Shown here: positions 1 through 6,809 of the stretch, piece after piece
How the letters are laid out: every line of letters begins with the position of its first letter
How positions within the stretch are numbered: the first letter of the stretch is position 1
Assembly: GCA_001781025.1 (NCBI GenBank)
Contig: MFJZ01000005.1
Span: 1,543-13,100 of the forward strand
Length of the DNA stretch: 11,558 bases
Source of the DNA: Candidatus Gottesmanbacteria bacterium RIFCSPLOWO2_01_FULL_49_10
Lineage (GTDB): Bacteria; Patescibacteriota; Microgenomatia; UBA10105; UBA927
Direction of reading: 5' to 3'
Notes under the pieces: generated by a model
The model's database searches: none
Seen by the model: only the letters and a program-made list of their open reading frames with translations
What the model was told of the DNA's origin: nothing
Made by a program: the position numbers and the translations under genes

Positions 1-690
1 GGTCTGATCGGTGGCGGTACGCATCCGATGCCGGGAGAAATATCCCTTGCTCACCGGGGGGTCTTATTTTTGGACGAGTTTCCGGAATTCCCAAGGCACG
101 TCCTCGAGGCGCTACGTCAACCGATGGAAGATGGTGTTGTCCATATCTCCCGGGCAGCAGGAACAGTTGATTACCCGGCCAAGTTTATGTTGGTTGGTGC
201 TGCCAACCAATGTCCGTGTGGAAATTATGGCTCCGCCGAGAAACGCTGTACGTGTTTGCCCGGAGCCATAGGCCGGTATAGACAGAGGATTTCGGGACCA
301 ATTGTCGATCGCATTGATCTCCACGTACACGTGCCGGCGGTAAAAGTAGAGAAGTTGACATCCCCCGGAGGGAAAAGTGAGTCGTCGGCTTGGGTCAGGA
401 GACGCGTCCAGAAGGCCAGAGACGTGCAGGTACGACGGTTTCGCAAGCTCGGCATCACCTCAAACGCTGAAATGTCGACGAGGATGGTGAAGGAATACTG
501 CGCATTGTCAACGGATGTCCACGCATTTTTGCAACAGGCGGTCGTCAAAATGGGGTTGTCAGCGAGGGGTTACTACCGCGTCATAAAAGTCAGCCGATCA
601 ATCGCCGATTTAGAAAATGAAACGCATATTATCTTGTCGCATGTCGCGGAGGCGCTCCAGTACCGCCCAAAAGAAAACCCCATCTTTTGA
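1..690 (+). CDS. comM: ComM/YifB family AAA+ ATPase (Mg-chelatase-like), 3' part
   Basis: The reading frame is open from the first base, so the gene begins upstream; 229 C-terminal residues are present out of roughly 500 usual for the family. The visible part starts just before Walker B, seen as GVLFLDEFPEF. It continues through the sensor-type stretch LVGAANQCPCGNYG, which contains the family's Cys cluster (CPCG...CTC), then an Arg-rich segment ending in DRIDLHV, and ends with the Mg_chelatase_C helical domain (ARGYYRVIKVSRSIADLE). ComM is a hexameric helicase that promotes branch migration during natural transformation; in other bacteria the YifB role is less clear. The N-terminal Lon-protease-like fold and Walker A lie outside the window. 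The gene ends in TGA, inside the first arm/loop of a hairpin that may be its terminator. Family assignment is firm; a role in DNA uptake here is inference. Confidence 0.95.
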   Translation, partial: GLIGGGTHPMPGEISLAHRGVLFLDEFPEFPRHVLEALRQPMEDGVVHISRAAGTVDYPAKFMLVGAANQCPCGNYGSAEKRCTCLPGAIGRYRQRISGPIVDRIDLHVHVPAVKVEKLTSPGGKSESSAWVRRRVQKARDVQVRRFRKLGITSNAEMSTRMVKEYCALSTDVHAFLQQAVVKMGLSARGYYRVIKVSRSIADLENETHIILSHVAEALQYRPKENPIF

Positions 691-703
691 TAGGGTTCTC
701 TTT
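670..703. terminator. Candidate bidirectional terminator hairpin between convergent genes
   Basis: The arms 670-680 (aaagaaaaccc) and 693-703 (gggttctcttt) pair over 11 positions with one mismatch around a 12-base loop. The loop contains the comM stop codon. Read on the minus strand the 3' arm is T-rich and runs into a further T stretch, and on the plus strand it is followed by ctt. It lies between the convergent comM and DUF5679 genes, where a shared terminator is expected. The stem is AT-rich apart from three G-C pairs at the loop, so the call is moderate. Confidence 0.4.
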
Positions 704-728
704 CTTAGGATAATACAACTACCAATTC

Positions 729-869
729 TTATCCGCCAATTTTATACATCCCTGTGCCACAGACAGGGCATTTGCCTTTCATAGCGGGTTTGCCGTTTTT
801 CATGGTGACTTTTTGAGCATTGGGATCTTCACGCTTTGCGCGACATTTGACACAATACATGCTTGCCAT
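729..869 (-). CDS. DUF5679-type zinc-ribbon small protein (46 aa)
   Basis: This short gene encodes 46 residues beginning MASMYCVKCRAKRED and ending MYKIGG. Two Cys pairs, CVKC at residues 6-9 and CPVC at residues 34-37, are separated by a basic segment with VTMKNGKPAMKGKCP. This matches the DUF5679 family, a single zinc ribbon common in actinobacteria, chloroflexi and CPR genomes. A full Shine-Dalgarno (AGGAGGT on the minus strand, 881-887) lies 11 bases before the ATG at 869; an internal ATG at residue 4 is a less likely start. The family has no proven function; nucleic-acid or ribosome association would be a guess from size, charge and zinc ribbon. It lies 80 bases downstream of another minus-strand gene but behind that gene's terminator, so it probably has its own promoter. 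A weak candidate (TTGTGA, 17-base spacer, TTTAGA) lies at 944-916 on the minus strand. Confidence 0.87.
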   Translation of the reverse strand: MASMYCVKCRAKREDPNAQKVTMKNGKPAMKGKCPVCGTGMYKIGG

Positions 870-918
870 AGTGTGTGTTCACCTCCTTTCGACAGGTAAC
901 GCGAGTCTTCATCCGTCT

Positions 919-975
919 AAAAATTCTTCCTGTCCCCGTCACAATGGTTTCAGTGAAGGAGACGAGACAGGAAGA
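919..975 (-). terminator. Rho-independent terminator of the 98-aa membrane protein gene
   Basis: A perfect 10-bp inverted repeat (925-934 tcttcctgtc with 966-975 gacaggaaga) extends by about five more pairs (gtc/gac and flanking C) with a small bulge. On the minus strand the 3' arm is followed directly by ATTTTT (919-924), giving the hairpin-plus-T-run form. The loop holds the TGA stop (950-952) of the upstream minus-strand gene, so the 5' arm is coding sequence. Confidence 0.65.
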
Positions 976-1246
976 GCTCGACACTGACTGCGATAGCAGC
1001 CAGAATGACCGTTTTTATGAGATCTCGACGAATCTCGGCAAAGAGAATGGCGTCCTCTTTCGGTAGCTGGGTGGGGGCGCCGCGCGCAGGAAGCGGGGAA
1101 AATTGGTAAGAAAATGTGCCTTTTTCTTCTCTGTCAGAAGGTGTTGGAGTAGGCGGGTGCGGACTGTTTTGAACGACCGTGGGGGATAAGAGGAGTTTTC
1201 GCCGATATTCTGCAATGATTTTCTCCTTTTTAGTTTTTTTTGGCAT
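950..1246 (-). CDS. Small single-pass membrane protein of unknown function (98 aa)
   Basis: No family is recognised. The N-terminus is strongly basic (MPKKTKKEKIIAEYRRKL). A Pro/Ser-rich linker follows (about residues 21-62), then a charged helix (KEDAILFAEIRRDLIK) leading into one hydrophobic segment, TVILAAIAVSVELFLS, at about residues 79-94, ending SRLLH. The layout suggests a C-tail-anchored protein with its basic N-terminus in the cytoplasm; small proteins of this shape are frequent in CPR genomes. The start is taken at ATG 1246 because GAGG lies six bases upstream; an in-frame TTG at 1258 lies over that Shine-Dalgarno and is less likely. It has its own promoter (1286-1315) and terminator (919-975). 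Support for being real: regulatory signals at both ends, and a sensible protein with a membrane segment. Function unknown. Confidence 0.72.
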   Translation of the reverse strand: MPKKTKKEKIIAEYRRKLLLSPTVVQNSPHPPTPTPSDREEKGTFSYQFSPLPARGAPTQLPKEDAILFAEIRRDLIKTVILAAIAVSVELFLSRLLH

Positions 1247-1285
1247 GGTCTGCCTCAAATAGCTTCATTATTCGATGATGGTGGG

Positions 1286-1315
1286 AGCGTAGCACAGCCT
1301 CGGTAGAATTGTCAA
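1286..1315 (-). promoter_or_regulatory. Sigma-70-type promoter for the 98-aa membrane protein gene
   Basis: On the minus strand, TTGACA (1315-1310, perfect -35) is followed by an 18-base spacer and TACGCT (1291-1286). A TG one base before the -10 gives an extended -10 (TGCTACGCT). The predicted transcript start near 1279 leaves a leader of about 33 bases containing the GAGG ribosome-binding site. Confidence 0.6.
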
Positions 1316-1337
1316 TCCCGTCGCGCGACCCTCAAAG

Positions 1338-1354
1338 CGTATGGTACCGTATGG
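1338..1354 (+). repeat. Two direct copies of CGTATGG, one helical turn apart
   Basis: CGTATGG occurs at 1338-1344 and 1348-1354, a 10-base period, in the intergenic region between the two divergent promoters and 24 bases upstream of the operon -35 box. The placement and spacing suit an operator, but 7-bp repeats also arise by chance. Confidence 0.3.
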
Positions 1355-1378
1355 CAATAAGGCTTATAGAATTATCTA

Positions 1379-1407
1379 TTGTGTTAGATCAATAATTGTA
1401 CTATAAT
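1379..1407 (+). promoter_or_regulatory. Promoter of the glucan operon, predicted near-leaderless
   Basis: TTGTGT (1379-1384) and a perfect TATAAT (1402-1407) are separated by 17 bases. A start about seven bases past the -10 falls at about 1414, only about three bases before the ATG at 1417. No Shine-Dalgarno is present, consistent with a leaderless or nearly leaderless message. Confidence 0.7.
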
Positions 1408-1416
1408 ACTACGTTC

Positions 1417-2502
1417 ATGAAAGCGATCTTCGCGTATCTTTTGATTATTGGATTGTTACTACTGAATACTTCCAATATTTATGCATGGTACGGAGCTGGA
1501 ATTACCCCTGGTTGGGCGAACGCATACGATGGTATTATAGGTTCTTTTATTTCATCTATAGAGACGCCACCGGCTGCGTATACAGTTGGTGTACCATTCT
1601 CACTCTCATTTCGATTGCAAAATCCAAGTAGTAATGTGACCGTCGGGCCCAAACCCCTTTATCTTAAGATCTTTCGAATAACCCATTCTCCGTTGACACA
1701 AAACCTCGGAGATCTATCTGCCGCGGATAGTGTATCAATATCAGAGAATACCCTTTATGTGAACAATCAAAACGGCAATGACGCACAAATCCTCTACCAG
1801 TCAATCCCTGCAGGCACGGTAACGGTAGCTCCCCAAACAAGCTACGATGCTGCAGTACCTCTTTTGATAAGCAATACCGGATATTATCAGTATGACCTGA
1901 CGGATTTGAACGAAAATCAGTCATATATACCGGGTCATATTTATGCAGCGGGATATTTACGTGTCGTACAAGCAGCGTCTCCAGGGCCAACTGCAACACC
2001 AATACCCAGTGAGGCACAAACCACCTCCGAGACCACTACACAGAGTTCCCAAGCGAGCACTGCACTTACTCCGTCTACTGCGGATACAAATGTCTCATTG
2101 GGTCAAGGCGATTATGCTCGAGAGTCACAGGATGTAAACATACAGAATGAAGATTCTACATCAGGGGGTCCGAGCGTACTCGGACAAACGGCAGACATGC
2201 GTTCCTGTGAACGTTGCAATCAAAGCATGGTCATTGTCCTTCTGTATGTCGCTATAGCATTGATAAGCGTTTTCGTATTCCGCTTAAGGCCATATATATT
2301 TTTCGTTGGAATCCAGAGCGGCCTCTTTGGGGGCGCGATACTGTCACTGTTATTGGCTCAATGGGCTTGCTTTGTCGACAATAAGATTTCATTCCTTTAT
2401 GTGCTCTGGAACGCTTGTAACCAATCAATTCTTATTGTATTTGGAAGTTTCGTTGTTTTTCTTATAGTACATCGCCTCATATGGCTGATCCCTGGTAAAT
2501 AA
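1417..2502 (+). CDS. Secreted beta-rich domain with C-terminal three-helix membrane anchor, unknown family
   Basis: First gene of the operon, 361 aa; I recognise no family. It opens with a signal peptide or anchor (MKAIFAYLLIIGLLLLNTSNIYA, likely cut after YA, about residue 23). An extracellular region of about 160 residues follows, rich in Asn, Tyr and predicted strands (VGVPFSLSFRLQN; TSYDAAVPLLISNTGYYQY), resembling an immunoglobulin-like fold. A low-complexity Ser/Thr/Pro/Gln linker spans about residues 186-260. Then comes a CERC pair (Cys264, Cys267) and three hydrophobic segments (VIVLLYVAIALISVFVF; FVGIQSGLFGGAILSLLLA; QSILIVFGSFVVFLIVHRL). ATG 1417 is chosen because the -10 box at 1402-1407 lies downstream of the in-frame TTG at 1396, which therefore could not be in the transcript. 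Position and architecture suggest a surface component of the polymer machinery; this is inference from context only. Confidence 0.85.
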   Translation: MKAIFAYLLIIGLLLLNTSNIYAWYGAGITPGWANAYDGIIGSFISSIETPPAAYTVGVPFSLSFRLQNPSSNVTVGPKPLYLKIFRITHSPLTQNLGDLSAADSVSISENTLYVNNQNGNDAQILYQSIPAGTVTVAPQTSYDAAVPLLISNTGYYQYDLTDLNENQSYIPGHIYAAGYLRVVQAASPGPTATPIPSEAQTTSETTTQSSQASTALTPSTADTNVSLGQGDYARESQDVNIQNEDSTSGGPSVLGQTADMRSCERCNQSMVIVLLYVAIALISVFVFRLRPYIFFVGIQSGLFGGAILSLLLAQWACFVDNKISFLYVLWNACNQSILIVFGSFVVFLIVHRLIWLIPGK

Positions 2503-2506
2503 AACT

Positions 2507-4528
2507 ATGATGCGAACGTTATCAAAAGGGCTAACATTTTTCCGTGAGCACATACCCAGTGTGGTTTCTGATGTGGTTGCAGTTGTTTTCCTGACTATAG
2601 TATCGCTTTTTATCATATCGTTTTATTTTCCTGCGCAGTATCTAAATACCGGGTATCCAGACTGGTTGGTTCATGCCTACCGTGCCCGTGCGCTCTCGTT
2701 GTGGGGGTATACATCGTGGAATCACGTTTGGTCCAACGGCATCAATCTCTGGCAGGGATACCAATTTCTCCCCCATGTGCTGACAGCCGTTTTCGCGTCT
2801 GTTTTTAACGTGGAAATACCACGGATGATGGTCCTAGTTACCATCGTTTCGTTTGTATTATTGCGCCTCTTTCTCTACGGAATGTTACGAATACTCGGTA
2901 TTGGCAAGGTACCTGCGCTCCTTAGTGCCTTGTGGTCTTTTGCAATTGGTCAGTACTGGAGTGGGGTCAACGAATATACTTTGCTCTTTGGATTTACTTT
3001 ATTTCCTCTGATCGTCCTTTCTTTCATAGCACTTGTTCGGAGGGCCACGTACTTATATGTTTTTTTGAGTGCGATGACAATCTATATACACCCTATTTTT
3101 TCTTTCTACTCGATACTTTTGTGGGTTTGTTACCTTTTGGTGTCGGATCGGAAAATAATTTCCCTTTCAAGCATCGTCGAACTTGCCGTATATATGGGAA
3201 CGACATCGTTTTTTTGGATTCCTGTGGTCACCAAGGGAGCGTATGGATTCACAAGCACTTTTTTTACACAACGGTCATTTCTCAATCTCGTCATCGCCAA
3301 CTATGAATGGGCCGGCCTTAGTGCAACGCTGATTCTCCTTGCCATTGTCGGGTTTATTCGCATATTTACCCCACTTCGCGAGAAACATACGTGGGCCAAT
3401 ATGCTCACGGTTTATGCCGCAGGAATGAGTCTTTTGGTGGTTATCGGGACCCACATAGATTTGCCTGCCTTTATGAATGTTTTTCAGTATACGCGTGGTA
3501 TTACATACATAGGGTTGAGCATCGTTATCATTACGTCAACTGTACTTGATGCACTGTGGAAATCACGAAATCTCCTCATAAGAAGTGTGATTGTATTCTG
3601 TTGCGTTATCGGTGTCACCGAAGGCATCTGGTTTGCAAGCGTCCACGCAGCGCCCGGGGCTCTGTCTCTTTCTGACCCCGTACGTGAAGCCCAGACGAAC
3701 TATCCAGAGATACATCTAGAGTCAAATCGTGTTTGGACGCCGGATATCGGGACGTCAAGCTACCTTGGAGCAAATTTTGCAACATTTCCGTACTCATATA
3801 TGAGCCATTTTGAATCAAATCAAATTCCCCTTCGTTTAACGACGCTTCTTCTGTATTATCCATTCAGTGAAAAAGTTCCTTCAGCCAGCATCCGCCGCAT
3901 GGATGATTACTTTCGTGCAACGGCTACCCAATACGCTTTTTTTGACGAGCTTTCGGTATTGAGCCAAACACTTCTGGAACACAAAGAATATGGGTATACG
4001 TCTGTCGGTAAGGTAGAGTTGCCTTTGGCATCTTATCGTATATTTCGTACACCGTGGGTGGCCAGGAACGCAGAGCTTGTCGATGACAAAACGGTCGGTA
4101 TGCTTACACGATTTCCCACGAATCTTAAAGAAACGGATGTTCGTGATCAGATAGAACTTGATGAGTACATCAAGCGTTTTTCAGACCTCCTCTATCAGGA
4201 GGGAAACACCCCATTGGCCATCCGTTATCCAAATCAAGAGGAATTGGAAGTTGTTATTCCCCAAAATCGAGCTTCCGATACCGTCTATATAGCAGAAAGT
4301 TACTCGCCATCGTGGAAAGCGTCACTCAGTAATGTTACGCAAACCATTACATCCGTTGGCCCCAATTACATGAGTGTTCATTTGTCCCTGCCTCGTACAG
4401 ACGGGGGAACATTAACACTCGTTCACCGCTGGCCGATACAGATGTACATAGCAGCGGTAAGTGTGGTTTTTATAGGTATGGGGTGCGTAGGCGTAGCAGT
4501 TGGACAAAAGATACGGAGGAATTCATGA
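2507..4528 (+). CDS. Polytopic membrane protein, GT-C-like/YfhO-like (6-PTPS-related membrane protein type)
   Basis: A 673-aa protein with about ten hydrophobic segments in residues 20-380, a soluble C-terminal region (about 381-645) and a final transmembrane segment (IAAVSVVFIGMGCVGVAVG). After the first segment comes YPDWLVHAYRA, with Asp52 and His56 at the outer face. This acidic/His loop is typical of GT-C glycosyltransferases and of the large membrane proteins often labelled 6-pyruvoyl-tetrahydropterin-synthase-related. The C-terminal ESYSPSWKASLSN stretch resembles the W-containing strand of YfhO-type proteins. GT-C enzymes use lipid-linked sugars, so it may decorate the polymer or another surface glycan; substrate unknown. 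It starts four bases after the previous stop with no Shine-Dalgarno (a second ATG follows at 2510), suggesting coupled translation, and overlaps the next gene by four bases. Confidence 0.8.
   Translation: MMRTLSKGLTFFREHIPSVVSDVVAVVFLTIVSLFIISFYFPAQYLNTGYPDWLVHAYRARALSLWGYTSWNHVWSNGINLWQGYQFLPHVLTAVFASVFNVEIPRMMVLVTIVSFVLLRLFLYGMLRILGIGKVPALLSALWSFAIGQYWSGVNEYTLLFGFTLFPLIVLSFIALVRRATYLYVFLSAMTIYIHPIFSFYSILLWVCYLLVSDRKIISLSSIVELAVYMGTTSFFWIPVVTKGAYGFTSTFFTQRSFLNLVIANYEWAGLSATLILLAIVGFIRIFTPLREKHTWANMLTVYAAGMSLLVVIGTHIDLPAFMNVFQYTRGITYIGLSIVIITSTVLDALWKSRNLLIRSVIVFCCVIGVTEGIWFASVHAAPGALSLSDPVREAQTNYPEIHLESNRVWTPDIGTSSYLGANFATFPYSYMSHFESNQIPLRLTTLLLYYPFSEKVPSASIRRMDDYFRATATQYAFFDELSVLSQTLLEHKEYGYTSVGKVELPLASYRIFRTPWVARNAELVDDKTVGMLTRFPTNLKETDVRDQIELDEYIKRFSDLLYQEGNTPLAIRYPNQEELEVVIPQNRASDTVYIAESYSPSWKASLSNVTQTITSVGPNYMSVHLSLPRTDGGTLTLVHRWPIQMYIAAVSVVFIGMGCVGVAVGQKIRRNS
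4515..4528 (+). promoter_or_regulatory. Strong ribosome-binding site and ATGA overlap deciding the GT2 start
   Basis: GGAGGA (4515-4520) lies four bases before ATG 4525, and the TGA of the upstream gene (4526-4528) overlaps that ATG. This favours 4525 over an in-frame upstream ATG at 4483, which would overlap the previous gene by 46 bases without a ribosome site. Confidence 0.8.
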
Positions 4529-6024
4529 AAAGACCCAAACTCGGCCGAATACAAAATACAGTTGTGTTGTTTTTATTCGTAGTCCCATTTACGACGTTTT
4601 TTTACGCGTCGTATGTGTTTAACCCAATTCATGCGGGCAATATGACGCTTTATGTGTTGCAGGTGATCGCAGATGCCATAGCGATCACGACCGTCGGGAC
4701 ATTGTGGTTGACCATTTTACTTGACCTCATCGTTCCCGATCACCGACAGCGTGATCTTCTCTACAGACCGGAATGGGTTCGTTTGAAGCACGCAACCGTT
4801 GATATTTTCATACCCGTTTCTACAGAATCATTTTCTATTATAGAAAAAACACTTCGTCAGGTGAGTTCGCTACCGTATACAAAGAAATGCGTGTACGTTC
4901 TCGACGATGGTGGCTCAGAAAAGATACGCAATCTCGCATCAACTCTCGGTGTTTGCTACTTTTCCAGAAAGAAACATGAACGTACCTTTGCAAAATCAGG
5001 AAATATAAATTTCGGGTTGCGGCATGCGAAGGGCGAATTCGTCGTCATTTTTGATGCAGATCATGTACCTCATGAAAATTTTCTTGAGCGGCTCCTGCCG
5101 TTTTTTGAAAACGACCGTGTCGCACTCGTCCAGACGCCACAGCATTATAGCAATACCGATCATTTTATCCCAGCCGGTACGAGTCAAGCGCAAGAAATTT
5201 TTTATACGTATGTACAGCCAGCGAAAAATAGCTATAACGCTGCATTTTGTGTAGGTACGAATATGATTTTTCGCAGGAAAGCGCTTGACGCCATAGGTGG
5301 CGTCGCTCTTCGGAATCACTCTGAAGATATCTGGACTACGATCTACCTTCATGAAAACGGGTATGAATCTGTCTATGTAAACGAGGTTTTGGCATCAGGC
5401 CGGGCACCAGAAAATATTCCCGCGTATTTCAGACAACAAAACCGTTGGGCGCGTGGCGGGTTTACGCTTTTCTTTTACAAAAATCCGCTTTTTGTTACCG
5501 GATTAACGCTCGATCAGCGCATGCAATACTTTTTTTCGAATATTCACTATTTTAGTGGGTTTGCAATACTTATTTACCTACTTCTTCCTATCGTCTATCT
5601 CTTTTTTGATATCCATCCGATGAATCTACGGTATAGCCACGAACTCCTCATCCGTTATGTTCCGTACGCCGCGACGGTGTTTTTCCTCCCATGGTTTTTG
5701 CTTGGACGGATTCGTTTGGCAACGATTTCGACCTCGATTGTACTTTTTTCTGAATACATTCGAGCATTCCTTTCCGTTATAGGAAAGGAATCATACACAT
5801 GGATAGCTACAGAGGGTGACGAGCGCGTCACTGAGAAACCCATAATGGTTTATATATGGCCACACGTGCTGTTCTTGGCTCTTGCTTTTCTCGCCATACT
5901 CGTTGGATGGTATAACCCCGCTGATTTTTCTGCGACGATACTGGCCACGCTCTGGATTGGGGTAAATTCATATTTTGTTTTTGAATTTTTGAATCGTGGC
6001 CTGATAACAAAGGAGACAGTATGA
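4525..6024 (+). CDS. Cellulose/curdlan-synthase-like processive glycosyltransferase, family 2
   Basis: A 499-aa inner-membrane polymer synthase that would extend a beta-glycan from a nucleotide sugar (probably UDP-glucose) and extrude it through its own channel. Two N-terminal membrane helices (about 10-30 and 45-70) precede the catalytic domain. All processive GT2 landmarks are present: DDGGS (Asp127-128), KSGNINFGL, DADH (Asp177, Asp179), TPQHY, the CesA-like NAAFCVGTNMIFRRKAL, the general-base region HSEDIWT (Asp268) and QQNRW (Gln304, Arg307, Trp308). About four membrane helices plus interface helices follow. WIATEGDERVTEK (from Trp426) sits where BcsA has its FxVTxK gating loop. It ends soon after the last helix with no PilZ domain, so c-di-GMP control of the BcsA type is absent from this chain. 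Four-base overlaps join it to both neighbours. The GH81 partner downstream points to a beta-1,3-glucan product; cellulose or another hexose polymer remains possible. Confidence 0.95.
   Translation: MKRPKLGRIQNTVVLFLFVVPFTTFFYASYVFNPIHAGNMTLYVLQVIADAIAITTVGTLWLTILLDLIVPDHRQRDLLYRPEWVRLKHATVDIFIPVSTESFSIIEKTLRQVSSLPYTKKCVYVLDDGGSEKIRNLASTLGVCYFSRKKHERTFAKSGNINFGLRHAKGEFVVIFDADHVPHENFLERLLPFFENDRVALVQTPQHYSNTDHFIPAGTSQAQEIFYTYVQPAKNSYNAAFCVGTNMIFRRKALDAIGGVALRNHSEDIWTTIYLHENGYESVYVNEVLASGRAPENIPAYFRQQNRWARGGFTLFFYKNPLFVTGLTLDQRMQYFFSNIHYFSGFAILIYLLLPIVYLFFDIHPMNLRYSHELLIRYVPYAATVFFLPWFLLGRIRLATISTSIVLFSEYIRAFLSVIGKESYTWIATEGDERVTEKPIMVYIWPHVLFLALAFLAILVGWYNPADFSATILATLWIGVNSYFVFEFLNRGLITKETV
6010..6024 (+). 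promoter_or_regulatory. Ribosome-binding site of the HlyD-like gene
   Basis: AAGGAG (6010-6015) lies five bases before ATG 6021, inside the end of the GT2 gene. The ATGATG start overlaps the GT2 TGA stop (6022-6024), indicating coupled translation of synthase and adaptor. Confidence 0.75.
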
Positions 6025-6809
6025 TGCGACGATTTGTATCATTTTTGTTTAATTTCATGATTTTCGCAACTATTATCGTCGTTGCCCTCGCGGTCGCAAC
6101 GGTGGGCCTCACGCGAAAGGTAAACAAATATCGTGAGGAGTATCGCAGGGGTGTGATGGCAACGGTATTTAAAGAAATTATTCCGATTTTGAGTTTTACT
6201 CGGGGGACAGTAAAAACGATCAATATACACGTCGGTCAGGAGGTAAAAAAAGGAGACGTACTCGTCGAGATAGATAATCCCGCTCTCCGAGGTAAAATCG
6301 CTGCCTTACAGCAGTATGGAGAAAACGTGTCAGCCCAAACAGAAGCACAAGTAGCACAAGTGGAGATTCGCTATTTTATTATCAGCGCACCAGCGGATGG
6401 CATTATCGGTGAAGTGCAGGTGACGGAGGGGTCTCCTGTGGAAGATTTTACACAACTTGCGGTGCTTTACGCCAATGAAAATACGAAATTCTTAAGTGAA
6501 CTGACTGTCGATCAATATGCCGTGGTATCGAGATCGCCCACACTTCTGGCGTATAGCAAACGTCTGAACCAGCACATACGCCTGAAACCGGATATTCTCA
6601 AACCCGATCAAAAAGACCCAGAGCGTCAGGGAGCGGAAAAGAAAATCGGATTATATTTTACGCTTCTTGATAGTTCAGGTTCTGCTCAGTTAGTTCATAA
6701 TGAAGATGTAGAATTACTTCTTTCGCCAACTAATGAGGGTGGTAAACGACCCATCGATTACTTTGTCGATTTCTGGAATGGAATGCTGGAAGAGAAAACG
6801 ACGCTATGA
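6021..6809 (+). CDS. HlyD-type membrane-fusion/biotinyl-lipoyl-like adaptor with short hairpin
   Basis: A 262-aa protein with one N-terminal membrane helix (about residues 10-29, FMIFATIIVVALAVATVGL) and the rest outside. The two halves of a lipoyl-like barrel are visible: GTVKTINIHVGQEVKKGDVLVEID (about 62-85) and SAPADGIIGEVQVTEGSPVEDFTQLAVLY (about 119-150). Only about 34 residues join them (ALRGKIAALQQYGENVSAQTEAQ region), far shorter than the long coiled coil of efflux or type I secretion adaptors. A beta-rich tail of about 110 residues follows. Alg44 of the alginate synthase is the closest precedent: a HlyD-like periplasmic domain working with a GT2 partner. No ABC transporter or TolC-type gene is nearby, and four-base overlaps tie it to the synthase and the glucanase. 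The likely role is guiding the chain leaving the synthase. Family call is good; the role is inference. Confidence 0.8.
   Translation: MMRRFVSFLFNFMIFATIIVVALAVATVGLTRKVNKYREEYRRGVMATVFKEIIPILSFTRGTVKTINIHVGQEVKKGDVLVEIDNPALRGKIAALQQYGENVSAQTEAQVAQVEIRYFIISAPADGIIGEVQVTEGSPVEDFTQLAVLYANENTKFLSELTVDQYAVVSRSPTLLAYSKRLNQHIRLKPDILKPDQKDPERQGAEKKIGLYFTLLDSSGSAQLVHNEDVELLLSPTNEGGKRPIDYFVDFWNGMLEEKTTL

Noticed and set aside
225..548. Minus-strand open frame within comM
   Set aside because: It is a shadow of the well-supported comM reading frame.
916..944. Separate promoter for the zinc-ribbon gene (TTGTGA-17-TTTAGA, minus strand)
   Set aside because: Both boxes match the consensus poorly and overlap the terminator hairpin; mentioned only as a weak possibility in the gene entry.
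875..1066. Plus-strand open frame of 63 residues
   Set aside because: It is antisense to the 98-aa gene and to its terminator, has no ribosome site, and shows no protein-like features.
1247..1258. TTG start for the 98-aa membrane protein
   Set aside because: It overlaps the GAGG ribosome site that correctly serves ATG 1246.
1396..1416. TTG start giving a 7-residue longer operon leader protein
   Set aside because: It lies upstream of the -10 box (1402-1407), so it would not be in the transcript, and ATG 1417 directly begins a normal signal peptide.
2932..3306. 124-residue plus-strand frame inside the GT-C-like gene
   Set aside because: It is an out-of-frame shadow of a clear polytopic membrane protein; no start signal.
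6021..6809. Adaptor of a multidrug efflux or type I secretion pump
   Set aside because: The coiled coil is too short, no pump gene is near, and the gene overlaps a polymer synthase gene.
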